Below are positions 19,125 through 26,782 of a stretch of DNA of 60,855 nt, piece by piece. A program made the position numbers and the translations under genes. The notes beneath the pieces are model-generated. The model ran no database searches and was not told where the DNA came from. It worked only from the letters and a program-made list of their open reading frames with translations. This DNA is from CAYWJT01 sp964458655. GTDB lineage: Bacteria > Acidobacteriota > Aminicenantia > Aminicenantales > Saccharicenantaceae. Position 1 is the first letter of the stretch; the number at the start of each line of letters is the position of its first letter. The stretch spans positions 1 to 60,855 of the forward strand of contig CAYWJT010000007.1 in assembly GCA_964458655.1 (NCBI GenBank), read 5' to 3'.

Positions 19125-19574
19125 TCAGGCTTTCTCCAGCAGCTCCTTCAGGAACCGCTCCAGGAAACCAATGGCCGCTTCGAGGTCCTGTTCCGCCGCC
19201 GGCGAAAGCCCCTCGCCCTGGTCCCACTCGTGACCGCGGATGCCGAGGACGTAGGCGCGCGGGGCGCTGCCGAACACGGCGCCCGAGACCGCCAGGACCG
19301 CTTCCGGCGTCAGCGCGTGGGTCATGACCGGGATGTTCGGGTCCGGCTCGAGCGGCCTGAGGACGAACGCTTCTTCGATGTCCATGGCGGCGTCGATGAA
19401 GATCGCTATGTCGTGGCGCGCGCAGAGCGCGGCGTCCTCGAGGTTGAGCTGGTAGTTGGACTCGCAGGTCACATTGCCCAGGCCCAACCCGGCGACACGC
19501 TGCGCGGCCGCCGTGCCCAGGCCGTCGTCGCGGCGTCCCGGGTTGCCTATGCCGTAGACGAGGACGCGGGGCAC
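19125..19574 (-). CDS. Hydrogenase maturation protease (HoxW/HycI type)
   Basis: An endopeptidase of the HycI/HybD family that removes the C-terminal peptide of the [NiFe] large subunit after nickel insertion. 149 residues: GIGNPGRRDDGLG at the N-terminus (family signature) and FIDAAMDIE, HALTPEAVL and YVLGIRGHEWDQGEGLSP further on. GTG start with GGGGGGAAG upstream, 16 bases after hoxH. Its position makes HoxH its likely substrate. Confidence 0.92.
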   Translation of the reverse strand: MPRVLVYGIGNPGRRDDGLGTAAAQRVAGLGLGNVTCESNYQLNLEDAALCARHDIAIFIDAAMDIEEAFVLRPLEPDPNIPVMTHALTPEAVLAVSGAVFGSAPRAYVLGIRGHEWDQGEGLSPAAEQDLEAAIGFLERFLKELLEKA

Positions 19575-19590
19575 CTTCCCCCCGGCCGGC

Positions 19591-21039
19591 CTACCTGACC
19601 TTCCTCTGGACGACGCGGCCGTCGGCGTCGACCAGGCTGACCTCGAGCGGCATGGCGCCTAGGGCGTGCGTGGCGCAGCTCAGGCAGGGGTCGTAGGCCC
19701 TGATGGCCACTTCGACCCGGTTCAGCATGCCCTCGGTGATCTCGGGCTTCTCCGACAGCAGGTTATAGGCCACCCAGCGGACGGCCCGGTTCATGGGCTC
19801 GTTGTTGTTAGTCGTTGAAACGATGAGGTTGGCCATGGTCACCTGGTCGTCGTCATTTATCCGGTAGTGGTGGAAAAGCGTGCCGCGCGGGGCCTCGATC
19901 AGGCCGACCGCCTCCTGCTGCTTCTTCCCCTTCCTGACGAGCTCGTCGCCCTGGAGGTCGGGGTCGAGGAGCAGCTCCTTGATGACCTCGGCCGTGTGCA
20001 GGAGCTCGATGAGCCGCGCCCAGTGGGTGTGGAGACTCATGCTGTTCGGCTTGCCGTTCGTGTAGGCCCGGAAGAGCTCAAGTTCCTTCTGGGCCAGGGG
20101 CGAGGGGATGAAGTCGCAGGCGTTGAGCCGGGCCAGCGGGCCGACCCGGTACCAGCCGTCCTCCTTGCCCAGGGACTTGACGAAGGGGAACTTCATGTAG
20201 GACCAGGGTTTGGTCGTCTCGCCGATGTAGTCGAGGTAGTCGCGGTAGTCGACGTCATTGAGGACCTTCCGGCCGTCGGCGTCGACCACCCTGAGCCGCC
20301 CATGGTACAGGTCGAGCGCGCCGTCCTGCCTGACAAGGCTCATGTGGTTCGAAGGGAAGGCGGCGAAGCCGTCGACGAGTCCGCGGTTCTTGCGGTGGTA
20401 GTCCTTGAAGACCTCGAGGCCGAGCCGGGCCCACTCGATCATCAGGTCGGCCTTCATGGTCTCGGGGCCGTCGAGCAGGCGGTCGCGCTCGGCGAGGCTG
20501 AGGTTCTGGTTGACGCCGCCGGGGATGGCGCCGGTGCCGTGGATCTTCTTTCCGGCCGTGGCCTGGATGACCTCCTGGCCGTACTTGCGCAGCATGACGG
20601 CCTTGTAGACCAGGTCCCTGTCGAGGCCGGCCAGCCCGATGACGTTGCGCGAGTCTGGGTCGGCGTCCATGCCCATGAGGAAGTCCGGCGAGCTCAGGTG
20701 GAAGAAGTGCAGGGCGTGCGACTGCAGTATCTGGCCGTAGTGCATCAGGCGCCGCACCTTCTCGGCCGTCGGGGAGAGGCCCTCCGGCCCGACTCCCACC
20801 AGGATATCGGTGGCCTTGGCCGCGGCCAGGTGGTGGCTGACCGGGCAGATGCCGCACAGCCGCTGGACGAGCACCGGCAGCTCCCAGTAAGGACGGCCCT
20901 GGACGAACCGCTCGAAGCCGCGGAACTCGACGATGTGGAAGCGGGCATCCCGGACCTTGCCGGAGTCGTCCAGATGTATGGTGACCTTGCCGTGGCCCTC
21001 CACTCTGGTAACCGGTTCTATGGTGATTTTCCGTGCCAT
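19591..21039 (-). CDS. hoxH: NAD-reducing [NiFe] hydrogenase large subunit HoxH
   Basis: The catalytic subunit, 482 residues. The L1 motif RLCGICPVSHH (Cys62, Cys65) and L2 motif DPCLSCATHALG near the C-terminus provide the four cysteines of the NiFe(CN)2CO site. About 20 residues follow the L2 His (ALGAMPLEV...), the extension removed by the maturation protease. N-terminal EPVTRVEGHGKV is typical. The sequence and neighbours point to group 3d (HoxFUYH soluble hydrogenase) rather than Mvh/Frh types. It starts 13 bases after hoxY. Confidence 0.95.
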   Translation of the reverse strand: MARKITIEPVTRVEGHGKVTIHLDDSGKVRDARFHIVEFRGFERFVQGRPYWELPVLVQRLCGICPVSHHLAAAKATDILVGVGPEGLSPTAEKVRRLMHYGQILQSHALHFFHLSSPDFLMGMDADPDSRNVIGLAGLDRDLVYKAVMLRKYGQEVIQATAGKKIHGTGAIPGGVNQNLSLAERDRLLDGPETMKADLMIEWARLGLEVFKDYHRKNRGLVDGFAAFPSNHMSLVRQDGALDLYHGRLRVVDADGRKVLNDVDYRDYLDYIGETTKPWSYMKFPFVKSLGKEDGWYRVGPLARLNACDFIPSPLAQKELELFRAYTNGKPNSMSLHTHWARLIELLHTAEVIKELLLDPDLQGDELVRKGKKQQEAVGLIEAPRGTLFHHYRINDDDQVTMANLIVSTTNNNEPMNRAVRWVAYNLLSEKPEITEGMLNRVEVAIRAYDPCLSCATHALGAMPLEVSLVDADGRVVQRKVR

Positions 21040-21052
21040 GTCAGCTTACCTC

Positions 21053-21598
21053 TCAGTCGAATTTCAGGAGCTCGTAGGTCAGGTTGAGAGGCCGTCCTTC
21101 GAGCAAGGCCGAAAGGGCTTCCCAGATGAGGTCGGCCGAGGGCGGGCAGCCCGGCAGGAAGTAGTCGATCTTGACGACCTCGTGGCAGGGGTAGACCTTG
21201 TCCAGGATGACAGGTATGTCCTCGTCGTTGGGGATGATCCGGTCCTCGGGCGCCACTGTGGGGCTGTTGAGGAAGGCCTCCTCCAGGCATTCCCTGAGCG
21301 GGATGCTGTTGCGCATAGCGGGTATGCCGCCCATGATGGCGCATTCCCCCACCGAAATGAGGATGCGGCAGTTCTTCCTGAAGTAGCGCAGGACCTCGAC
21401 GTTCTCGCTGTTGCAGCAGCCGCCCTCGATCAGGCCTATGTCCACGGGCTTGGTGAATCTCTTGATGTCGTTGATCGGGGACTTGTTGAACTCGACGAGC
21501 TCGGCCAGCTTGAGGATCCGGTCGTCGATGTCGAGGAAGGACATGTGGCAGCCGAAGCACCCGGCGAGCGAAGCTGTGGCGATGACGGGTTTGCTCAT
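21053..21598 (-). CDS. hoxY: NAD-reducing hydrogenase small subunit HoxY
   Basis: An electron-transfer small subunit of 181 residues carrying the proximal [4Fe-4S] cluster. SLAGCFGCHMSFLDID supplies the first two ligands (Cys14, Cys17); GECAIMGGIPAMRN and LPGCPPSADLI supply the others. No twin-arginine signal is present, so the enzyme is cytoplasmic. ATG 21598 with GGGGGAGGTG upstream was chosen; the frame remains open further upstream inside hoxU but is not HoxY-like. Four bases separate it from hoxU. Confidence 0.95.
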   Translation of the reverse strand: MSKPVIATASLAGCFGCHMSFLDIDDRILKLAELVEFNKSPINDIKRFTKPVDIGLIEGGCCNSENVEVLRYFRKNCRILISVGECAIMGGIPAMRNSIPLRECLEEAFLNSPTVAPEDRIIPNDEDIPVILDKVYPCHEVVKIDYFLPGCPPSADLIWEALSALLEGRPLNLTYELLKFD

Positions 21599-21602
21599 GG
21601 TT

Positions 21603-22307
21603 TCACCTCCCCCGGCCTTCTTCGATGTCGCTGCCGATGGGTCTGCGGTCGAACTTGCGTTTCCCGATCGGGATGATGAAACCGGTCTCTTTCTTGAGGA
21701 TGGCGCCGACCGGGCAGATGTCCATGGCCCGGCGGGCATCCTCTTCGCTGAGGCTTTGGGCCAGGGACCGGTCGATCTCGATAGCGGCCCTCAGTCCACG
21801 GTTGACCACGGCGAAGACCTTCCGGCCTTTTTCCGTTTCGAACTTGAAGACGCAGCGGTAGCAGAGGACGCAGCGGTTGCGGTCCAGGTAGATGCCGTGC
21901 GACTCGGCGTCGACTTCCTTTTTGGGGAAGAGGAAGGGGAAGCGCGGGGCCAGCATCTGGTAGCGGTAGGCCAGGGCCTGGAGCTCGCAGTTGCCGCTCT
22001 TTTCGCAGGCCGGGCAGATGTGGTTGCCCTCGACGAAGAGCATCTCGATGAGGGAGCGGCGCAAGTCCTCTATGTCAGGCACGGCGTTCTCCACGACCAT
22101 GCCTTCGGCCGCCGGCTGGGTGCAGGCGGCGGCGTAGCGGCCGTTGACGCGGACCGTGCAGATCCGACAGCCGCCCGCCGGCTTCAAGCCCTCCAGGTTG
22201 CACAGGGCGGGGATATAGATGCCGCACTGACGTGCGGCCTCGAGGATGCTCTGGCCGGGCTTCGCCGGGCATTCCCGGCCGTCAATCTTGATCTTGATCT
22301 CACTCAT
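21603..22307 (-). CDS. hoxU: NAD-reducing hydrogenase diaphorase subunit HoxU
   Basis: A NuoG-N-like electron-transfer protein of 234 residues. It has a ferredoxin-type [2Fe-2S] motif (Cys36 with CRIC and a later Cys, about 36-62), a His/Cys [4Fe-4S] motif HICPACEKSGNC, and two ferredoxin-like cysteine sets (CVLCYRC, ICPVGA). It links HoxF flavin to HoxY. The length equals that of Cupriavidus HoxU as I recall it. The start overlaps the hoxF stop by eight bases. The C-terminal tail is basic. Confidence 0.93.
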   Translation of the reverse strand: MSEIKIKIDGRECPAKPGQSILEAARQCGIYIPALCNLEGLKPAGGCRICTVRVNGRYAAACTQPAAEGMVVENAVPDIEDLRRSLIEMLFVEGNHICPACEKSGNCELQALAYRYQMLAPRFPFLFPKKEVDAESHGIYLDRNRCVLCYRCVFKFETEKGRKVFAVVNRGLRAAIEIDRSLAQSLSEEDARRAMDICPVGAILKKETGFIIPIGKRKFDRRPIGSDIEEGRGR

Positions 22308-24108
22308 GATGTCCCTCCGCGGGAGCCGGCTTCCGGCCGGCGGCTTCGCAGCCGACTTCCAGGGACTTCCGGAAGTCGAATTCCGGCGAGAAATCCACGT
22401 CCTTCAACAGCCGCGCCCGGTAGAGGTCGGGGAAGCCATGGAGCGTGGTCAGGATGGGGTTTGGCGAAGTCTGGCCCAAGCCGCAGCGGCTCGAGGCCTT
22501 GATGAGCTTGCCCCATTCCTCGACCTCCCGGATGTCGCGCTCGGTGGCCCGGCCGTCGGCGATCTTCCTGAACTTCTCGAGGAGCAGGCGGTTTCCCACC
22601 CGGCAGGGCACGCAGCGGCCGCACGATTCGTCGACGAAGAACTCCATGAAGTTCTCGACTGCCTGGAAGATGTCGCGTTCCGGGCCGAAAACGATGACGG
22701 AGCCGCCCGTGGCCAGGTCCTCGAAGGCTATCTTCCGGGAAAAATCGCGCCGCGGCACGCAGGTCCCGGACGGACCGCCCACTTGGACGGCGGCGGCGTT
22801 CGCGCCTCCGACCAGCTTGAGCAGTTCCTCGAGCGTCAGGCCGAACTCCACCTCGTAGACGCCCGGGAGGCCGCAATCGCCTGAAACGCTCAGGAGCTTG
22901 GTGCCCGGGGACTTGGCCGTGCCGAACCTGGTGAACCAGTCGGCGCCGTTGGCCAAGATCCGGGCCGCCGCGGCCAGGGTCTCGACGTTGTTGACGGTCG
23001 TCGGCCGGTCCAGGTAGCCGACCTGCACCGGGTAAGGAGGCCGGTCGCGGGGCTCGCCGCGCTTGCCTTCGGCGGACTCGAGCAGGGCCGATTCCTCGCC
23101 GCAGACGTAGGCTCCGGCGCCCATCCGTATGCTGATGTCGAAGTTGAAACCGGCTCGGCCGGCAATGGCCTTGCCGAGCAGGTTCTTTTTCCTCAGGTCG
23201 GCCAGGGCCGCGTCGAGATGGTCCCGGAGGTAGGCGTACTCGGCCCTGAGGTAGAGCAGGCCCTCTTCGGCCCCGACGGCGAAACCGGCCACGGCCATGC
23301 CCTCAAAGACAAGCCCGGGGTTCTCCGTCAGGATGACCCGGTCCTTGAAGGTCCCTGGCTCGCCCTCGTCTGCGTTGCAGACGACGTAGCGCCGGTCGGC
23401 GGCCTGCTTGCGGCAGAACTCCCATTTGAGGCCGGTCGGGAAACCGGCGCCGCCGCGGCCGAGCAGGCCGGAGCGCTTGACCTCTTCGATGACCTGTTCC
23501 GGTTCCAGGGCCGCGGCCTTCCTGAGCGCAGAGCCCGGCTCGAAGGGAGACAGGATGACCGGCCCAGGCTTCCGGATGTTGCTGGCCACGAGAGAGCGGA
23601 TGAGAGCCGCCTGGCTCTCGCCTTTGCCGTTCCCCCGGGCCAGGCCGGCAGCATCCTTCCCGGCCTTGAGGCCGCGGACGATCTCCCTGACCCGCTCCGG
23701 CGTGAGGCGCGTGAAGACAAAGCCGTCGATGATGGCGGCCGGTTCCTGGTCGTTCATGCCGACGCAGGCCGTGGAGAACAGGCCGAAACGACCGTCCGCG
23801 GAGACACCGTTCATGGGACAACCGGCCTCCTCGGCGAAGGCCGCGGCCACTTCGGCCCGGCCGTTCATGATGGAGGTGATGCTGTTCGTGAGATAGATCG
23901 CGTGCCTGCCCCTCGGCTCCAGCGAGAAGAAGTGGTAGAAGCTGGCGACGCCCTTGACGTCCGCCTCCGACACGCCGAGATGGCCGGCCAGGGACTTGAC
24001 GGCCGCCCCGGTCAGGGAACCCTCGGCCGCCTGGATGTCCCTGATGGCGTCGATCAGGCGCGACGGGTCGCGGGGGTAATTCTTGAGTATTGTATCAATG
24101 CTGGCCAT
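22300..24108 (-). CDS. hoxF: NAD-reducing hydrogenase diaphorase subunit HoxF
   Basis: A flavin subunit of 602 residues that exchanges electrons with NAD(H). Residues about 1-140 are a NuoE-like thioredoxin-fold domain in which only Cys97 and Cys115 remain near the usual four-cysteine positions, so its [2Fe-2S] cluster is probably absent. The NuoF part has GRGGAGFPTGLKWEF, CNADEGEPGTFKDR, GAGAYVCGEESALLES and the [4Fe-4S] motif SCGRCVPCRVG with a later CGLGQ. First gene of hoxFUYH-protease-hypBA; GAGAGGTGAAAC precedes the ATG. No separate hoxE is present. Confidence 0.94.
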   Translation of the reverse strand: MASIDTILKNYPRDPSRLIDAIRDIQAAEGSLTGAAVKSLAGHLGVSEADVKGVASFYHFFSLEPRGRHAIYLTNSITSIMNGRAEVAAAFAEEAGCPMNGVSADGRFGLFSTACVGMNDQEPAAIIDGFVFTRLTPERVREIVRGLKAGKDAAGLARGNGKGESQAALIRSLVASNIRKPGPVILSPFEPGSALRKAAALEPEQVIEEVKRSGLLGRGGAGFPTGLKWEFCRKQAADRRYVVCNADEGEPGTFKDRVILTENPGLVFEGMAVAGFAVGAEEGLLYLRAEYAYLRDHLDAALADLRKKNLLGKAIAGRAGFNFDISIRMGAGAYVCGEESALLESAEGKRGEPRDRPPYPVQVGYLDRPTTVNNVETLAAAARILANGADWFTRFGTAKSPGTKLLSVSGDCGLPGVYEVEFGLTLEELLKLVGGANAAAVQVGGPSGTCVPRRDFSRKIAFEDLATGGSVIVFGPERDIFQAVENFMEFFVDESCGRCVPCRVGNRLLLEKFRKIADGRATERDIREVEEWGKLIKASSRCGLGQTSPNPILTTLHGFPDLYRARLLKDVDFSPEFDFRKSLEVGCEAAGRKPAPAEGHHE

Positions 24109-24212
24109 GTTTCACCTCTCTCTAAGGTGAGCTAACCAGTGTACCATAAAAACGCAGCCCGGCGAAGCAATACCGGAGGTTTTTCCGCCCGTCGGGGCCG
24201 CCAATTAAGGGC

Positions 24213-24242
24213 TTGCTTTTTGATTTTGAAAAGCGGTAAAAT
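24213..24242 (+). promoter_or_regulatory. Probable promoter of the lipoprotein gene
   Basis: TTGCTT at 24213-24218 and TAAAAT at 24237-24242 are separated by 18 bases in a locally AT-rich stretch, 40 bases upstream of the lipoprotein start. It is divergent to hoxF. Confidence 0.45.
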
Positions 24243-24282
24243 CATAAGGGCGATAGAACAATATCAAACGGGAGGAGGACTT

Positions 24283-24975
24283 ATGAAGAAAAACATACTG
24301 ATTCTTATTCTTCTTGTCGGGACGCTGGCCCTGTTCCAGAGCTGTTCCACGCATCCCGAGAAAAACCTTCTTTCCAGCTATTTCCACGCCGTCGCCCTGA
24401 ATGACAACGATACGATGTCCTCGATGGCCATGGAGCCGATCCAGGTCGATTTGGCTTCGTGGCAGATCCTGAGCGTTTCCCCTGAAACCGTGGAGCCGGC
24501 GAAGCTGCCGGACCTGAACGCCAAGGAGCTCGAGCTGAAGAAGGCCGTCGAGGACCACATCGGCCCCACAGTCGCCGCCAAGGACGAGCTCGACGCCGCC
24601 AAGGAGCGGCTCGACCTCGAGAGGACGGCCTCCGGGAAGGCCGCCGCCAGGAAGCAGGTCGAGCAGCTCCAAGCCGTCTATGACCGGGAATACCAGAAGC
24701 ACAAGGAGCTGCAGCAGGCCTACAACGACGCTAAAGCGGCCGCCGCCCGGGAAGAGGAGATGACGGCGTTCTCGCTCGGTGTCAGGGAGCTGGCCACCAT
24801 CCGCACCCTGACCGGCGACGTCCATTCCAAGACGGTCGACGTGCTCCTTAAGCTCAAGAACAACACCGAGAGGAAGTACACCATCCATCTCAAGAGATAC
24901 GTCCTCAAGGACGAGGCTGCCAGGCTCTCGCACAACGGCCGCTGGGTCATCATCCAGTTCGAACAGATAACCTGA
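24283..24975 (+). CDS. Predicted lipoprotein with coiled coil
   Basis: A 230-residue protein with a lipoprotein signal (MKKNILILILL, lipobox LFQSC, Cys about 22). Residues about 85-165 are rich in Ala/Glu/Lys/Gln heptad-like repeats and should form a coiled coil. The C-terminal about 55 residues (HSKTVDVLLKLKNNTERKY to the end) look like a small beta domain. The family is not recognised. GGAGGAGG is well placed before ATG 24283. It is divergent from hoxF and upstream of the tRNA genes, with no functional link visible. Confidence 0.75.
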   Translation: MKKNILILILLVGTLALFQSCSTHPEKNLLSSYFHAVALNDNDTMSSMAMEPIQVDLASWQILSVSPETVEPAKLPDLNAKELELKKAVEDHIGPTVAAKDELDAAKERLDLERTASGKAAARKQVEQLQAVYDREYQKHKELQQAYNDAKAAAAREEEMTAFSLGVRELATIRTLTGDVHSKTVDVLLKLKNNTERKYTIHLKRYVLKDEAARLSHNGRWVIIQFEQIT

Positions 24976-25031
24976 GCCGTCGGAAAGGCTTCAGAACGCT
25001 GTCGAACCGGCGAACGGAGGACGGACCCTCC

Positions 25032-25059
25032 TTGACTGGCGGGCGCGTTCCTCTATAAT
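25032..25059 (+). promoter_or_regulatory. Promoter of tRNA-Lys/tRNA-Glu
   Basis: TTGACT at 25032-25037, a 16-base spacer and TATAAT at 25054-25059, 12 bases before the tRNA-Lys 5' end. Confidence 0.7.
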
Positions 25060-25071
25060 AGAGCTTTTTCG

Positions 25072-25144
25072 GGGCCGTTAGCTCAGCTGGCAGAGCACCG
25101 GCCTTTTAAGCCGGGTGTCGCTGGTTCGAATCCAGCACGGCTCA
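25072..25144 (+). tRNA. tRNA-Lys (anticodon UUU)
   Basis: A full cloverleaf of 73 bases. The acceptor GGGCCGT pairs with ACGGCTC with one G-U, followed by discriminator A. Anticodon loop CTTTTAA between CCGGC and GCCGG stems; T-arm GCTGG-TTCGAAT-CCAGC. CCA is not encoded. Confidence 0.95.
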
Positions 25145-25154
25145 TTTCCCGCGC

Positions 25155-25229
25155 GCCCCTGTCGTCTAGCCCGGTCTAGGACATTGCCCTTTCAAGGCAG
25201 CAACACGGGTTCAAATCCCGTCGGGGGCG
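25155..25229 (+). tRNA. tRNA-Glu (anticodon UUC)
   Basis: A full cloverleaf of 75 bases. The acceptor GCCCCTG pairs with CGGGGGC; discriminator G. Anticodon loop CTTTCAA between TGCC and GGCA; T-arm ACGGG-TTCAAAT-CCCGT. CCA is not encoded. It lies ten bases after tRNA-Lys and probably shares its promoter. Confidence 0.95.
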
Positions 25230-25375
25230 CTTTTCCCTTTCTTTTAAGCTAAGCGCGGTGATGATGCTCGAAGCCCGGCTTCCCGGCGGCGGCCTGATCA
25301 AGTATTAGAGCGCGCGGGCGGCCCTCAGGTCGAGCTTCGTCGGCGCTCAGGACGTCGGGGCGGACCCGCCAGGGC

Positions 25376-25624
25376 TCAGCCCTCATCAGCGCGTGTCTTG
25401 GCCAGCTCTTGCCGCGTTCTCCTATAAAGGCTGAAGACTAAAACGGCCGGCGCCTGGTAAAGGGGCAGGATGACGGAAGAAAGGATGAGCCAGTAGACGT
25501 TGAAGCCGCGCCGGAAGAGGAAGTAGAACGCGGCGAAACCGGCGGCGGAGAGGATTATCGAGGCGGCCAGAAGAAGACGGGCTTTGAGCCTCAAGCGGGC
25601 CGGGCCGCGGCCGGGGGAGTTCAC
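25376..25624 (-). CDS. Small hypothetical membrane protein
   Basis: An 82-residue frame with a basic N-terminus, two clear hydrophobic helices (about 18-38 and 44-65, the second containing YWLILSSVILPLY) and a charged C-terminus (RRTRQELAKTRADEG). This follows the positive-inside pattern for a two-helix inner-membrane protein. GTG start at 25624, no strong ribosome-binding site. It is on the opposite strand between tRNA-Glu and tRNA-Val. No family is recognised; real coding is likely but not certain. Confidence 0.5.
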   Translation of the reverse strand: MNSPGRGPARLRLKARLLLAASIILSAAGFAAFYFLFRRGFNVYWLILSSVILPLYQAPAVLVFSLYRRTRQELAKTRADEG

Positions 25625-25658
25625 GGCGCTGTCTCCGGGGCCCGGACAGCGCGGGGAA

Positions 25659-25730
25659 TGGGCGGTGCAGGGTTCGAACCTGCGACCCCCGGTTTGTAAG
25701 ACCGATACTCTGCCACTGAGCTAACCGCCC
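25659..25730 (-). tRNA. tRNA-Val (anticodon UAC)
   Basis: On the minus strand the 72 bases fold as a cloverleaf: acceptor GGGCGGT with ACCGCCC, discriminator A, anticodon loop CTTACAA (UAC), and T-arm GCAGG-TTCGAAC-CCTGC. CCA is not encoded. Confidence 0.95.
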
Positions 25731-25748
25731 GGCTTGACCCGGTAAATA

Positions 25749-25777
25749 AGGGTAGAGAAAACCCTCCAGGGTGTCAA
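25749..25777 (-). promoter_or_regulatory. Promoter of tRNA-Val
   Basis: Minus strand: TTGACA (25777-25772), 17-base spacer and a weak -10 TACCCT (25754-25749), 19 bases before the tRNA 5' end. Divergent from the rplU promoter, whose -35 starts 12 bases away. Confidence 0.45.
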
Positions 25778-25788
25778 GCCGGCCTGAT

Positions 25789-25817
25789 TTGACAGGGGCG
25801 GGCGGCTATGCTAAATT
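25789..25817 (+). promoter_or_regulatory. Promoter of the rplU operon
   Basis: TTGACA at 25789-25794 and TAAATT at 25812-25817 with a 17-base spacer, leaving a leader of about 30 bases before rplU. Confidence 0.55.
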
Positions 25818-25853
25818 TGAGGGGCATTTTTATTCCTCAAAAAGGGTTAGAAG

Positions 25854-26414
25854 ATGTACGCAGTTATCTTGACGGGCGGCAAGCAGTACCGGGTGAAAGA
25901 AGGGGAGACCCTGGACGTAGAGAAGCTCGAGGCCCCCGCCGGCTCCAAGCTGGATATAGAACAGGTCTTGCTCCTCGAGGACGGCGCGGACGTCCTGATC
26001 GGCACGCCTTACGTGGAGAACGCCATGGTCAGGGCCGAGGTGCTGGAGACTTTCAAGGACGACAAGGTCCTGATCTTCAAGAAAAAGAGAACCAAACAGT
26101 ACAGGCGGACCAAGGGACACCGCCAGCTGCTCACCCGGATACGGGTCGAAGCCATATACTCGGACAAGAGCAAGGCGCCCGAGGCCGGGCCGGCCAGGGT
26201 CGAAGAGGCCCCGGCGCCGGTCTCCGCCGAAGCGCCGGCTCAGCCCCCCGCCGCGCCGGCGCCGAAGCCGGCCGCGAAGAGACCCGCTCCGGCCGCCAAA
26301 CCGGCCCGGGCCTCGGTTCCCAGAGCCGTCTCTCCGGCGAAGACGGCGGCGGCCAAGAAAGCCGCGGCCAAGAAATCGGCCTCGGACAAGAAAACGAAGA
26401 AACGCGGAGAATAA
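25854..26414 (+). CDS. rplU: Ribosomal protein bL21 with long C-terminal tail
   Basis: A 50S subunit protein. Residues 1-103 are a standard bL21 (MYAVILTGGKQYRVKEGETL, KKRTKQYRRTKGHRQ). They are followed by about 83 residues of Ala/Pro/Lys-rich sequence ending in repeated AAKKAAAKK-type blocks, resembling histone H1 tails. bL21 is usually close to 103 residues, so the tail is an addition of unknown role; being basic it may contact rRNA. The reading frame is continuous and rpmA follows three bases later, so this is not an obvious frameshift. Confidence 0.95.
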   Translation: MYAVILTGGKQYRVKEGETLDVEKLEAPAGSKLDIEQVLLLEDGADVLIGTPYVENAMVRAEVLETFKDDKVLIFKKKRTKQYRRTKGHRQLLTRIRVEAIYSDKSKAPEAGPARVEEAPAPVSAEAPAQPPAAPAPKPAAKRPAPAAKPARASVPRAVSPAKTAAAKKAAAKKSASDKKTKKRGE

Positions 26415-26417
26415 GCC

Positions 26418-26672
26418 ATGGCTCATAAGAAATCAGGCGGCAGCGCCAGGAACGGCAGGGACAGCCAGTCGAAGCGGCTCGGCGTCAAGCGCCATGGCGG
26501 TCAGCTCGTCGAAACGGGGACGATCCTGGTCCGTCAGCGCGGGACGCCGTTCAGACCCGGTTTGAACGTCGGCCGCGGCAAGGACGACACCCTGTTCGCC
26601 CTGACCCGGGGCATCGTCAAGTTCCAGGACCGGGGCAGTCGGGGAAAATTCGTTTCCGTAATTCCCGCTTGA
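26418..26672 (+). CDS. rpmA: Ribosomal protein bL27
   Basis: A 50S subunit protein of 84 residues whose N-terminus reaches the peptidyl-transferase centre. MAHKKSGGSARNGRDSQSKRLGVK is the family signature; it begins directly with the mature-like sequence, so no Firmicute-type N-terminal cleavage extension is present. The order rplU-rpmA-obg is widely conserved. It starts three bases after the rplU stop. Confidence 0.97.
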   Translation: MAHKKSGGSARNGRDSQSKRLGVKRHGGQLVETGTILVRQRGTPFRPGLNVGRGKDDTLFALTRGIVKFQDRGSRGKFVSVIPA

Positions 26673-26782
26673 GGCCAACGTCACGACACTCGTCTTTTCG
26701 GCCTTCCGCCAGAGGGCGGGACACATCACGGGTAGAGCCTTCGTCGCGTCTTTTTTCCCGAGTGTAAGGAGAGGGCGCCGCT

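Noticed and set aside
25257..25307. 16-codon frame (MMLEARLPGGGLIKY) after tRNA-Glu
   Set aside because: Too short and without a ribosome-binding site to support as a gene.
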